The position numbers and the translations under genes are program-made. A DNA stretch of 8,403 nt, taken from positions 212,833-221,235 of the forward strand of contig PBDF01000007.1 in assembly GCA_002717285.1 (NCBI GenBank), in the 5' to 3' direction. The DNA is from Magnetovibrio sp. (GTDB lineage: Bacteria > Pseudomonadota > Alphaproteobacteria > Rhodospirillales_A > JABHCV01). Each line of letters opens with the position of its first letter. Positions within the stretch are counted from its first letter, which is position 1. Shown in pieces: positions 1 through 6,573 of this stretch. A model generated the notes under the pieces. That model had not been told where the DNA came from. It searched no databases and saw only the letters and a program-made list of their open reading frames with translations.

Positions 1-326
1 ACTAAAGTCATACCCTTACGATCTATTGCATTTTGTAACTTGTTGATTTCTCTGCGGTGCATGAGTAATTTGCGTGGGCGTTTGGGTTCATGATTTGTAA
101 AGCACGCTGACTCATATTTGGGGATATGAGCATTAAAAAGAAACAACTCATTATTTTCAGCACCTGCATAAGCCTCTGTGATAGTGGCACGACCTGCACG
201 TAGGGACTTAACCTCAGAACCTGAGAGCATAATTCCAGCTTCATAATTTTGTTCAATAAAATAATCGTGTCTTGCTTTACGGTTTTGTGCAGAAATATGA
301 GCAGATGGCTTCTTTACCTTAGCCAT
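1..326 (-). CDS. smpB: SsrA-binding protein SmpB (3' end cut by window edge)
   Basis: SmpB is the protein partner of tmRNA (SsrA): it brings alanyl-tmRNA to stalled ribosomes so that they are released and the unfinished peptide is tagged for degradation in the cytosol. The ATG at 326-324 opens a frame that stays open to the left edge and gives 108 residues. Family blocks are easy to see: N15-R-K-A near the start, the G31[14 protein letters not shown]45 block, the N65-A-H-I-P-K-Y71 stretch, and P84[10 protein letters not shown]94. Full-length SmpB is about 150-160 residues, so roughly 50 C-terminal residues, including the basic tail that enters the mRNA channel, lie outside. The gene starts 7 bp after the dapA stop on the same strand, so the two are probably co-transcribed. 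No good Shine-Dalgarno precedes the start, so translation may rely on coupling to dapA. Confidence 0.96.
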   Translation of the reverse strand, partial: MAKVKKPSAHISAQNRKARHDYFIEQNYEAGIMLSGSEVKSLRAGRATITEAYAGAENNELFLFNAHIPKYESACFTNHEPKRPRKLLMHRREINKLQNAIDRKGMTL

Positions 327-333
327 GATAACA

Positions 334-1209
334 TTAATTAAGAAGGCCAACGTTAACCATTGCTGCCCTAACCTTTTTTTTGTTTTCTTCTGAAATATCA
401 CATATTGGCAATCTCGCCTCTGCAGAGCATATTCCCAGTAGTTCTGCTACATATTTTACAGGGCCAGGACTTGTTTCGCAGAAAAGAGCGTCATGTAAAG
501 GCATTAAACGGTATTGAATGTCTATGGCATCCTGATAACGTCCCTCACGCCATGCACGCTGCATATTTGAAACTAATCGTGGTGCAACATTGGCGCTCAC
601 AGAAATGCAACCCTTTCCACCACCTACTAAATGGGCTAAAGCAGTAGCATCCTCACCAGAGAGCTGGCAAAAACTGTCACCAATTGTGACATGTGTCTGT
701 ATTGGACGAACCAAATCACCAGTTGCATCTTTAACACCGACTATATTTGGTAGTTTTGATAATCGCACCATTGTTTCAACTGTCATATCTACAACACTGC
801 GACCTGGAATATTATATATGATAATTGGAATATCAGCTGCATCGTGGACTGCCTTAAAATGACGATACTGACCTTCCGGCGTCGGCTTGTTATAATAGGG
901 CATGACAACAAGTGCTGCTTGAGCTCCAGCCTTTTTTGCGTGGCGGGCCAGCATTATAGCTTCATCTGTTGAGTTTGACCCAGCACCAGCAATAATGGGC
1001 ACTCGGCCAGCTGCTGCCTCAATACACAATTCTGTTACGTGCATGTGCTCTTCATGGCTAAGTGTTGGGGACTCACCTGTAGTGCCACAAGGGACAAGAC
1101 CATCAGAGCCCTCAGCAATTTGCCATTCAACTAGCTTTTTGAAAGCAACAGAATCCACCTTTCCATTCGCAAAGGGTGTAATCAAAGCGGGAATAGATCC
1201 ATGAAACAT
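334..1209 (-). CDS. dapA: 4-hydroxy-tetrahydrodipicolinate synthase
   Basis: DapA condenses pyruvate with aspartate semialdehyde, the first committed step to diaminopimelate (peptidoglycan) and lysine, in the cytosol. The 291-residue product has the usual length and a (beta/alpha)8 class I aldolase fold. The Schiff-base lysine is K160 in G-V-K-D-A-T-G. The proton-relay residues T43 and T44 (C-G-T-T-G-E-S), Y106 and Y132 (I-Y-N-I-P-G-R) are present, as is the substrate-binding R137. Each lies one position before its E. coli counterpart. Residues matching the E. coli lysine feedback site, H52, H55, N79 and E83, are also kept, so lysine inhibition is plausible; this is inference from alignment by eye. 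The start at 1209 has AAGGA at 1221-1217, 7 nt upstream. It is transcribed away from the transglycosylase gene and leads into smpB. Confidence 0.98.
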   Translation of the reverse strand: MFHGSIPALITPFANGKVDSVAFKKLVEWQIAEGSDGLVPCGTTGESPTLSHEEHMHVTELCIEAAAGRVPIIAGAGSNSTDEAIMLARHAKKAGAQAALVVMPYYNKPTPEGQYRHFKAVHDAADIPIIIYNIPGRSVVDMTVETMVRLSKLPNIVGVKDATGDLVRPIQTHVTIGDSFCQLSGEDATALAHLVGGGKGCISVSANVAPRLVSNMQRAWREGRYQDAIDIQYRLMPLHDALFCETSPGPVKYVAELLGICSAEARLPICDISEENKKKVRAAMVNVGLLN

Positions 1210-1243
1210 AAATAATTCCTTGAACTATAGAAACAATAAGCGA

Positions 1244-1272
1244 ATAATAGCTTCAGTTTTGCTCAGGAGCAA
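1244..1272 (-). promoter_or_regulatory. Predicted sigma70-type promoter of dapA-smpB
   Basis: On the minus strand TTGCTC (1272-1267) and TATTAT (1249-1244) are separated by exactly 17 nt, close to the TTGACA-N17-TATAAT consensus. Transcription would start near 1237, about 27 nt before the dapA ATG, which leaves room for its ribosome binding site. The -35 hexamer is one arm of a perfect inverted repeat (1259-1272). This is a prediction by eye from sequence alone. Confidence 0.5.
1259..1272. repeat. 14-bp inverted repeat over the dapA -35 element
   Basis: TTGCTC-AG-GAGCAA is a perfect palindrome with 6-bp arms and a 2-bp centre. The right arm also belongs to a second small palindrome, GAGC-AA-GCTC (1267-1276). 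It overlaps the predicted -35 box of dapA and lies upstream of the divergent transglycosylase gene. It could be an operator, or a chance arrangement. There is no poly-T run next to it that would suggest a terminator. Confidence 0.45.
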
Positions 1273-1278
1273 GCTCGC

Positions 1279-1308
1279 TTGATAGTAGATTTATTCTTCT
1301 TGCAAAAT
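1279..1308 (+). promoter_or_regulatory. Candidate promoter for the lytic transglycosylase
   Basis: TTGATA (1279-1284) followed after 18 nt by CAAAAT (1303-1308) is the best plus-strand match I see upstream of the transglycosylase. It would start transcription near 1315, leaving a leader of about 60 nt before the ATG at 1377. The -10 element is mediocre, so this is a weak call. Confidence 0.28.
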
Positions 1309-1364
1309 ATGTATTGAAGTTACTATGGTTATTTAATTCAGACTCTGCTTCATTGATGATAAAC

Positions 1365-1368
1365 GGAG
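1365..1368 (+). promoter_or_regulatory. Ribosome binding site that sets the transglycosylase start
   Basis: GGAG lies 8 nt before the ATG at 1377. The frame is open further upstream to a TTG at 1314 and an ATG at 1356, but neither has comparable Shine-Dalgarno spacing. Only the 1377 start puts a classical signal peptide at the very N-terminus. Confidence 0.7.
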
Positions 1369-1376
1369 TACCTCAA

Positions 1377-3392
1377 ATGTGGTTTGTCCGTTTTTTCCCA
1401 AAAAAATATTATTTTTTTCCTTTTTTTTTAACTTTGTGTTCTGTGGCAACAATAAAAAACTTATCTGCTGCGGAGATAAGTGAAAAATACAATTTAACCC
1501 AAAAAGACCGAACAATACTCTCGGCAGCTTTTCGAGAAAATTCTATAAACCATTTAAAGAAATACTACGCTCTGTCAAAAAAGTTAAGCGATCCTCTGGC
1601 CCAAAAAATTATTCTACATTCATATCTTGTAAAGCAAGGTACTACAGGCTCTTTTAAACAGCTATCTTCATTCATTAAAGAAAATCCACACTGGCCAAGA
1701 ATGAAAAGTTTAAAAAAACGAATTGAAGAAGTAATGTCTAATGACTTATCACCACAAACAGTACTCTCATGGTTTAATAATGACCTTCCATTAAGCACAG
1801 ATGGCTGGATACAATATATACGGGCACTATTAGAAGTAGGCGAAGAGAATAAAGCACGAAAAGTCATCCGAGAAACTTGGATCACAAAGAACTTTTCCAA
1901 ACTCCCAGAAAAATATTTCTACAAGAGCTATCGCAGATATCTTACAAAACAGGATCATCGTGATAGATTAGACCGATTACTCTGGCAGGGTAAGTATTGG
2001 TCAGCGCGTCGCATGCTATGGAAGGTCAGTCCTGAGCATCGCGCTTTAGCTGAAGCTCGCCTGATGTTAAGGCACCAATTTGGGAATGTTGACAAAGCAA
2101 TTGCTCGGGTACCAATCAACCAATTAAATAATCCCGGTTTGGTATTTGAGAGGATTAGTTGGCGACGCAAAAAGGGCCGGTATGAGCAATCCCTAGAGTT
2201 GTTTAATGCGCAACTAAGTGATCGTGTCTACCCTGAAATATGGTGGAAGGAACGAGCACACCTTGCTCGTACTGCCCTAAAAAAAGGTCATATAACTACT
2301 GCATACCGTTTAGTTAAAAATCACCAAATAGATGGAGGGCAAGATTTTGCAGAAGCAGAATGGTTGGCTGGTTGGATTGCTCTTAGGTTTTTGGAGGATC
2401 CCGTAATTGCTTTCTCTCATTTTGAGCGTATGTACAGACTTGTAAAGTACCCGATAAGTCGTGCTCGAGGTGCCTATTGGTTAGGACGCGCCGCAAAAGA
2501 TTTAGGAAAGGAAGAAACGGCTAACAAATGGTTTAAAACTGCCGCCAAACAAACGACAACCTATTACGGACAATTAGCTGCTACACATTTAGACTCAAAC
2601 TTATTACATCAATTACCTAGTCCAAATGTTCCAACATTTGAGGAGATAAATAACTTTAAAAAACTTGATCTGGTAAAGGCAATTAAAATTCTCAATGAGG
2701 TTAATGCCCAAGAGCAAATGAAACACTTCATCATTGCTCTGAGTAACATTCGGCAAACCACAGGTTGGCAATTGCTAACAGCGCGCCTTGCTATCAAATA
2801 TGGACGACCTGACATTGGTATAATTATAGCAAAAAAATCAAGCCGTCAGGGAAATGAGCTCATTGAAGTTGGTTACCCTGTACTCAAACTACCAGTTCCA
2901 AAAGCTAGCTCAACTCACACCCCCCCGGAGTTGCCTCTTGTAATGGCAATGATACGTCAAGAAAGCGCTTTTTATGTTCGTGCAAAAAGCCATGCTAACG
3001 CCCATGGGTTAATGCAAATTTTGCCTCAAACAGCAAAGAAAATCGCAAGAGTTCTGAAAATAAAATATTCAGAAAAGCGCCTGACCAGCGATCCAAACTA
3101 TAACATAACTCTTGGGCAGGCTTATTTAGCAAAACTAATAGAGGATTTTGATGGCTCATATGTTTTGGCTTTGGCCGGATACAATGCTGGTCCAGGCAGA
3201 GCACATAAATGGGCAAAACAATTTGGAAAACCAAGAAAAAAAGTTATTGATACTATTGATTGGATAGAGATGATTCCTTTCAAGGAAACACGGAATTATA
3301 TACAACGGGTGTTGGAAAATTTGCAGGTTTATAGAATTATAAATAATGACACTACAGTTATTGCAACGTTAAAACATGATCTTTTACGTTAG
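1377..3392 (+). CDS. Soluble lytic murein transglycosylase (Slt70 family), secreted
   Basis: The predicted enzyme cleaves the MurNAc-GlcNAc bond of peptidoglycan and leaves 1,6-anhydro-MurNAc ends, acting in the periplasm. From the ATG at 1377 the product has 671 residues, similar to E. coli Slt70. It begins with a signal peptide: basic n-region (R5, K9, K10), a phenylalanine-rich hydrophobic core at about 11-27, and a likely cleavage near L-S-A-A at 29-32. Residues about 35-510 are rich in helical repeats, as in the superhelical U and L domains of Slt70. The C-terminal catalytic domain (about 515-655) has the acid E529 in I-R-Q-E-S-A-F, G544-L-M-Q, and Y602-N-A-G-P-G-R, followed by the W-x-E-x-I-P-F-x-E-T-R-N-Y-I motif at about 629-641. 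A TTG at 1314 would add 21 residues, but the ribosome binding site and signal peptide favour 1377. It is divergent from dapA. The family call is firm; the exact paralogue is not. Confidence 0.93.
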   Translation: MWFVRFFPKKYYFFPFFLTLCSVATIKNLSAAEISEKYNLTQKDRTILSAAFRENSINHLKKYYALSKKLSDPLAQKIILHSYLVKQGTTGSFKQLSSFIKENPHWPRMKSLKKRIEEVMSNDLSPQTVLSWFNNDLPLSTDGWIQYIRALLEVGEENKARKVIRETWITKNFSKLPEKYFYKSYRRYLTKQDHRDRLDRLLWQGKYWSARRMLWKVSPEHRALAEARLMLRHQFGNVDKAIARVPINQLNNPGLVFERISWRRKKGRYEQSLELFNAQLSDRVYPEIWWKERAHLARTALKKGHITTAYRLVKNHQIDGGQDFAEAEWLAGWIALRFLEDPVIAFSHFERMYRLVKYPISRARGAYWLGRAAKDLGKEETANKWFKTAAKQTTTYYGQLAATHLDSNLLHQLPSPNVPTFEEINNFKKLDLVKAIKILNEVNAQEQMKHFIIALSNIRQTTGWQLLTARLAIKYGRPDIGIIIAKKSSRQGNELIEVGYPVLKLPVPKASSTHTPPELPLVMAMIRQESAFYVRAKSHANAHGLMQILPQTAKKIARVLKIKYSEKRLTSDPNYNITLGQAYLAKLIEDFDGSYVLALAGYNAGPGRAHKWAKQFGKPRKKVIDTIDWIEMIPFKETRNYIQRVLENLQVYRIINNDTTVIATLKHDLLR

Positions 3393-3693
3393 TGTTCCAT
3401 TGTTCCTGTCTGTTACAAAAATAAATTTAAGATCTGTTTTTGATGCAATCAGCTTCCTCTAAACAAGAAGAAGCACTATGGGAAACCCAAGAAATAGTAT
3501 TGCATTAAAAAAAAAATTTTAGCTACCTTTGGTTTACGTTTGATCTGTGAATAAACCGGCTTAAACATAGGTTTGACCGAGTTCATTTTTGGGTAAGCTA
3601 CTGGATAATTTTGCCAGTTAAGTTCAGAAATAACTAAACAAGTAAAATTTAAAATTATGCCCTTTTTACATTTTGTTGTGGTTAAATTCATTT
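3393..3693. other. Intergenic region without a supported gene
   Basis: About 300 bp separate the transglycosylase stop from the dehydratase start. I see no tRNA, no repeat and no convincing GC-rich hairpin with a T-run. A tract of ten A (3507-3516) followed by four T is the most visible feature. A 14-codon reading frame starts at 3478 and ends just after this tract (see findings). Possible promoter elements for the dehydratase are TTGCCA (3611-3616) with TAAACA 18 nt later, and TTGACC (3573-3578) with a short 15-nt spacer to TAAGCT; both are weak. A 71-codon minus-strand frame across this region has no family features. Confidence 0.6.
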
Positions 3694-4674
3694 ATGACTG
3701 ATGTTCTATCAATTGAAAACATTCGCAGCGCCTCTCTAGGCCTCAGTAATGAGGCCTTCAGAACCCCTTTATTAGAGTCATTTACGCTTAATGAAAAATT
3801 AGGTTGTCGACTTCTAGTTAAAGCAGAAACATTACAACGAACTGGGTCTTTCAAGTTTAGGGGAGCTTTTAACAAAATTTCGAATATTCCAAAAAAACAA
3901 AGGAAATATGGAATAGTTGCTTTTTCATCAGGTAATCATGCTCAGGGTGTAGCAGCGGCAGCAAAAAAATTTGGCATAAATACCAAAATCATCATGCCCA
4001 AAGATGCTCCGAAAATCAAAATTGCCAACACACGCGCCTATGGCGCCGATATACTTTTCTACGATCGATCAAGAGATGATCGAAGATCAATCGGTGAAAA
4101 GATTGTCAAAAAAACTGGCGCTGTACTTGTACACCCGTTCGACGATCCCTTAGTTGTAGCTGGACAAGGAACAGTAGGACTTGAGGTAGCAGAGCAGGCG
4201 CAAGCATTGAATGTAACTTTAGACGATTTCCTTGCTCCATGTGGAGGTGGAGGACTGATAAGCGGGTGTGCATTAGCTCTCAAAACAGAGAGCCCCAAAA
4301 CAGAGATCCATTCTGTTGAGCCTGTTGGATTTGATTATACTGCACGTTCATTAGCTGCTAAGAAAAGAATTAAAGGAACACACAAAGGCACATCCATTTG
4401 TGATGCCCTACTCTCCCTTGAACCCGGCAAAATCTCTCATAGTCTCAATGCTAAATTGTTAAAATCTTGCATAACAGTAACTGATGAAATGGTAATTGAA
4501 GCAATGAAAGTAGCTTTTCAATATTTCAAATTGGTTGTTGAGCCGGGAGGAGCAGCTGCCTTGGCTGGAGTTCTATCAGGACAGTTTAAGGTTTATGGGA
4601 GAACGCTCGCCGTTGTTTTATCTGGAGGAAATGTTGACCCAGGAAAATACAGAAAAGTTCTTGATATTGACTAG
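3694..4674 (+). CDS. PLP-dependent threonine/serine dehydratase-like enzyme (short form)
   Basis: This is a fold-type II PLP enzyme of the threonine ammonia-lyase/serine racemase family, expected to deaminate L-threonine to 2-oxobutyrate or L-serine to pyruvate in the cytosol. From ATG 3694 it has 326 residues. The PLP lysine is K54 in G-S-F-K-F-R-G-A. The other cofactor motifs are S78-S-G-N-H-A-Q-G, the phosphate-binding glycine loop G184-G-G-G-L, and S310-G-G-N. The length matches catalytic-domain-only enzymes such as TdcB or serine racemase; the C-terminal regulatory ACT-like domain of biosynthetic IlvA (about 500 residues) is absent. In the metal-binding stretch V-E-P-V-G-F-D-Y, E209 is present but Y215 sits where serine racemase has an aspartate ligand. 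A TTG start at 3673 is possible, but the ATG is preferred although its Shine-Dalgarno is weak. It is convergent with the bactofilin gene. Substrate preference cannot be decided from sequence; threonine, serine or hydroxyaspartate are all possible. Confidence 0.88.
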   Translation: MTDVLSIENIRSASLGLSNEAFRTPLLESFTLNEKLGCRLLVKAETLQRTGSFKFRGAFNKISNIPKKQRKYGIVAFSSGNHAQGVAAAAKKFGINTKIIMPKDAPKIKIANTRAYGADILFYDRSRDDRRSIGEKIVKKTGAVLVHPFDDPLVVAGQGTVGLEVAEQAQALNVTLDDFLAPCGGGGLISGCALALKTESPKTEIHSVEPVGFDYTARSLAAKKRIKGTHKGTSICDALLSLEPGKISHSLNAKLLKSCITVTDEMVIEAMKVAFQYFKLVVEPGGAAALAGVLSGQFKVYGRTLAVVLSGGNVDPGKYRKVLDID

Positions 4675-5162
4675 CTAAGAGCGTTCTTTGGATTGTTTGT
4701 CAATATTTGGGCAGGTGAAGACTTGTCCCCATCTGGAACTTTTTTTTCCATATTAACCTTGCTTGCATCTGCTAATTCATTGTCCACCATACGCTTACAC
4801 AATCCCTCAAGAAATGCGCCCGTTTCAATAGATAAATTTACATGCAAAATGTCACCAACAACATGAGCAGTATTTGCCAAAGTGACTGTATGGGCCTTGA
4901 TTTGGCCGTCAACTTTTCCATGCACCCTAACATCGTCTGCTACTATCCCACCTTTTACATCTGCTGTCTTACCAACAAGAAGTGACTTGGTATTGATATC
5001 ACCAATGATCTTTCCATCAACTTGTATTTCACCTTCACTTATAAGGTCACCTGTAACTACAAGATCACTACTCAAAATTGATGGCACTGCCGGCTTTTTG
5101 AGCTCAGTTTGTTTTTGGTTTGGCAATGATGGGGCTTTAACTTTATTTTTCTTGGAAAACAT
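4671..5162 (-). CDS. Bactofilin (polymer-forming cytoskeletal protein)
   Basis: Bactofilins polymerise without nucleotide into membrane-associated filaments that position cell-wall enzymes. From the ATG at 5162-5160 the product has 163 residues. A short N-terminal tail rich in K and P (2-27) is followed by the beta-helical bactofilin domain at about 30-122, seen as regularly spaced hydrophobic/glycine rungs (S-x-D-L-V-V-T-G-D-L, I-Q-V-D-G-K-I-I-G-D-I, V-R-V-H-G-K-V-D-G-Q-I, A-H-V-V-G-D-I), and by a polar C-terminal tail. The N-terminus M-F-S-K-K-N-K resembles the membrane-targeting peptide known from alphaproteobacterial bactofilins such as Caulobacter BacA, which supports this start. So does AAGG at 5175-5172, 9 nt upstream. 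A 15-residue in-frame extension to 5207 has neither. It overlaps the 3' end of the upstream M23 peptidase gene by 20 bp, suggesting translational coupling and joint function. Its stop shares CTAG with the convergent dehydratase gene. Confidence 0.92.
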   Translation of the reverse strand: MFSKKNKVKAPSLPNQKQTELKKPAVPSILSSDLVVTGDLISEGEIQVDGKIIGDINTKSLLVGKTADVKGGIVADDVRVHGKVDGQIKAHTVTLANTAHVVGDILHVNLSIETGAFLEGLCKRMVDNELADASKVNMEKKVPDGDKSSPAQILTNNPKNALS

Positions 5163-6474
5163 AACGACCAGCCTTAAAAAATTTCGTAGGATTATAATGT
5201 CTTCCATTGAAGACTATTTCATAGTGTAGATGCGGTCCTGTACTACGTCCTGAAGAACCAAGTAAACCAATCTTATCACGAAAAAATACTTTTTGTCCTT
5301 TTTTTACAAGAATTTTATGTAAGTGCCCGAAACGGGTTTTTAAACCAGAACCATGATCTATTTCAACCAACTTACCAAATTTTCCTTTCCAACCAGCATA
5401 TTTAACAATTCCAGGAGCAGCTACGTAGACAGATGCCTTGTATGGAGACCCTAAATCCACACCATAATGAGCTGCCCATTTTTTATTAATAGGATCTCGC
5501 CGTTTGCCAAATGGACTAGTAACTCTGTAAGAAGTCAAAGGTGGCGCTAAAGGGAGGCGACTCATGATATCTTGTAAACCCTCTGATTGAAGCAAGTGCC
5601 TCTCCAAGTCACTCAAACTGGCCTTCAATTTACTGGCCGGTTTACCATCAGGTTTTGCAGCAATAAAAGGCCCTCCCTGGCCTTTTGGAATAACTGGATT
5701 TATCTGTAACATTTTTTCAGGATCAAGACCGGCAAGTTCCACAACTCGTTCCATAGAATCATTCAGAAAAACAGTTCTTTCAGTCAATTTCTCAACAGCA
5801 TCTTGCTCACTTTTTTCAAGTTCAACAAGGCGACTATCAAGTTCTTTAATTTGTCGACGCATACGTGTTCCAGAGAACATCGCCTCATTTCTCTCGCCAA
5901 GTGCAATTTGCAGGTCTGCCTCGAGAGACTCCAAATTATCCTTCAGTTCAAAGTTCTGACTATTTAGGGAACGCACCTTATTTTCGCTATCACTTAACTT
6001 TTCACTTAAATCCTGACGTATTGCCAACACCCTTTCACGTTCTAACTCAGTATGTTTTAGCTTAGCTGATACAGTTTTTAAGTTTTGTTGCAAATTAGCA
6101 TTCTTTTTCACTAGTCCAAGCATCATTGTATGATTTGTTTCTAAATCATTAGTTATGTCTGTGAATTTTTTCTGATATGAAGCAACTTGTGAGAGTAAAC
6201 TACGATAAGCTAATCGAGCATTGGCAACTTGGTTATCTTTACTTTCTATAAGCTGATCGTAAAAAACGTAAGTAATGGACGCAAAAGCAGACCATCCAAT
6301 GAAGGTTAAGATAGCTGCAACTGCAAACAGTTGAAATTGCTTCGACAAAGTCACAAAAGACACTTGTCCTTCACTACGAAGCATAATTTGACGATCAGGA
6401 AACGAGCGGCTTATCACTTCCAAAATACTTTTACAAAAATTTTTTTTGCTAATCCCCATTATCAGGCGTTCCAT
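5143..6474 (-). CDS. Membrane-anchored coiled-coil M23 family metallopeptidase
   Basis: The predicted zinc endopeptidase cuts peptidoglycan peptide cross-links in the periplasm. The 443-residue product has an N-terminal cytoplasmic segment of about 46 residues, one transmembrane helix at about 47-70, a long charged coiled coil at about 78-235, a Gly/Pro/Lys linker at about 258-285, and a C-terminal LytM/M23 domain at about 315-432. The catalytic set is complete: zinc ligands H336 and D340 (H-Y-G-V-D) and H417 (H-L-H), plus catalytic histidines H384 (F-G-H-L-H) and H415. This matches active M23 enzymes and not the degenerate EnvC/NlpD-type activators. Either ATG at 6474 or ATG at 6459 (five codons later, GGA 10 nt upstream) could be the start; 6459 is slightly better supported. 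It is the first gene of an operon with bactofilin, an arrangement known in alphaproteobacteria, where bactofilin recruits such a peptidase (LmdC with BacA in Hyphomonas) to shape the cell. Confidence 0.94.
   Translation of the reverse strand: MERLIMGISKKNFCKSILEVISRSFPDRQIMLRSEGQVSFVTLSKQFQLFAVAAILTFIGWSAFASITYVFYDQLIESKDNQVANARLAYRSLLSQVASYQKKFTDITNDLETNHTMMLGLVKKNANLQQNLKTVSAKLKHTELERERVLAIRQDLSEKLSDSENKVRSLNSQNFELKDNLESLEADLQIALGERNEAMFSGTRMRRQIKELDSRLVELEKSEQDAVEKLTERTVFLNDSMERVVELAGLDPEKMLQINPVIPKGQGGPFIAAKPDGKPASKLKASLSDLERHLLQSEGLQDIMSRLPLAPPLTSYRVTSPFGKRRDPINKKWAAHYGVDLGSPYKASVYVAAPGIVKYAGWKGKFGKLVEIDHGSGLKTRFGHLHKILVKKGQKVFFRDKIGLLGSSGRSTGPHLHYEIVFNGRHYNPTKFFKAGRYVFQEK
5172..5175 (-). 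promoter_or_regulatory. Ribosome binding site of the bactofilin gene inside the M23 gene
   Basis: On the minus strand AAGG (5175-5172) lies 9 nt before the bactofilin ATG, within the last codons of the M23 peptidase gene. Ribosomes finishing the peptidase would melt this region, consistent with translational coupling. Confidence 0.55.
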
Positions 6475-6541
6475 TTTGCAAAATTAGCTTTTTATTATGT
6501 TAATACTCGAATCTTAGCATATACCTATAATTAACACTCAA

Positions 6542-6570
6542 AAAATATCTACTGATGAGAAAACTTGCAA
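6542..6570 (-). promoter_or_regulatory. Candidate promoter for the M23-bactofilin operon
   Basis: On the minus strand TTGCAA (6570-6565), a 17-nt spacer and TATTTT (6547-6542) give a plausible sigma70-type promoter about 70 nt before the peptidase start. The -35 hexamer lies within a perfect 12-bp palindrome (6562-6573). The surrounding DNA is very AT-rich, so chance matches are common. Confidence 0.3.
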
Positions 6571-6573
6571 GTT
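6562..6573. repeat. 12-bp perfect palindrome between the M23 and pgpA genes
   Basis: AACTTGCAAGTT reads the same on both strands. It covers the candidate -35 element of the M23-bactofilin operon and lies in the 234-bp region between divergent genes. It may be a dimeric regulator site; it has no further symmetry beyond the 12 bp. Confidence 0.4.

Noticed and set aside
23..256. Alternative minus-strand frame inside smpB
   Set aside because: It is out of frame with the clearly conserved SmpB reading frame and has no motifs of its own.
1333..1515. Possible lipobox in the transglycosylase signal peptide (L-T-L-C)
   Set aside because: The residue before Cys is Leu, not Gly/Ala/Ser, and a signal peptidase I site (S-A-A) follows shortly after, so a lipoprotein is unlikely.
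3475..3498. Hairpin ACTAT...ATAGT with inner GGG-AAA-CCC
   Set aside because: Stems are only 5 and 3 bp and are followed by an A-run, not a T-run on the transglycosylase strand. It is too weak for a terminator.
3476..3691. 71-codon minus-strand frame in the gap before the dehydratase gene
   Set aside because: It has no recognisable family motif, no ribosome binding site and a composition typical of translated AT-rich intergenic DNA, and its start lies at the dehydratase start region.
4600..4687. 9-bp inverted repeat AGAACGCTC / GAGCGTTCT around the dehydratase-bactofilin junction
   Set aside because: The arms are about 70 bp apart, both lie in coding sequence, and there is no T-run, so a terminator is unlikely; chance is the simpler reading.
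6509..6513. GANTC (CcrM-type) sites in leaders at 1341, 6509 and 8201
   Set aside because: Many other GANTC sites occur inside the coding regions of the window, so the intergenic ones are not enriched enough to suggest cell-cycle control.
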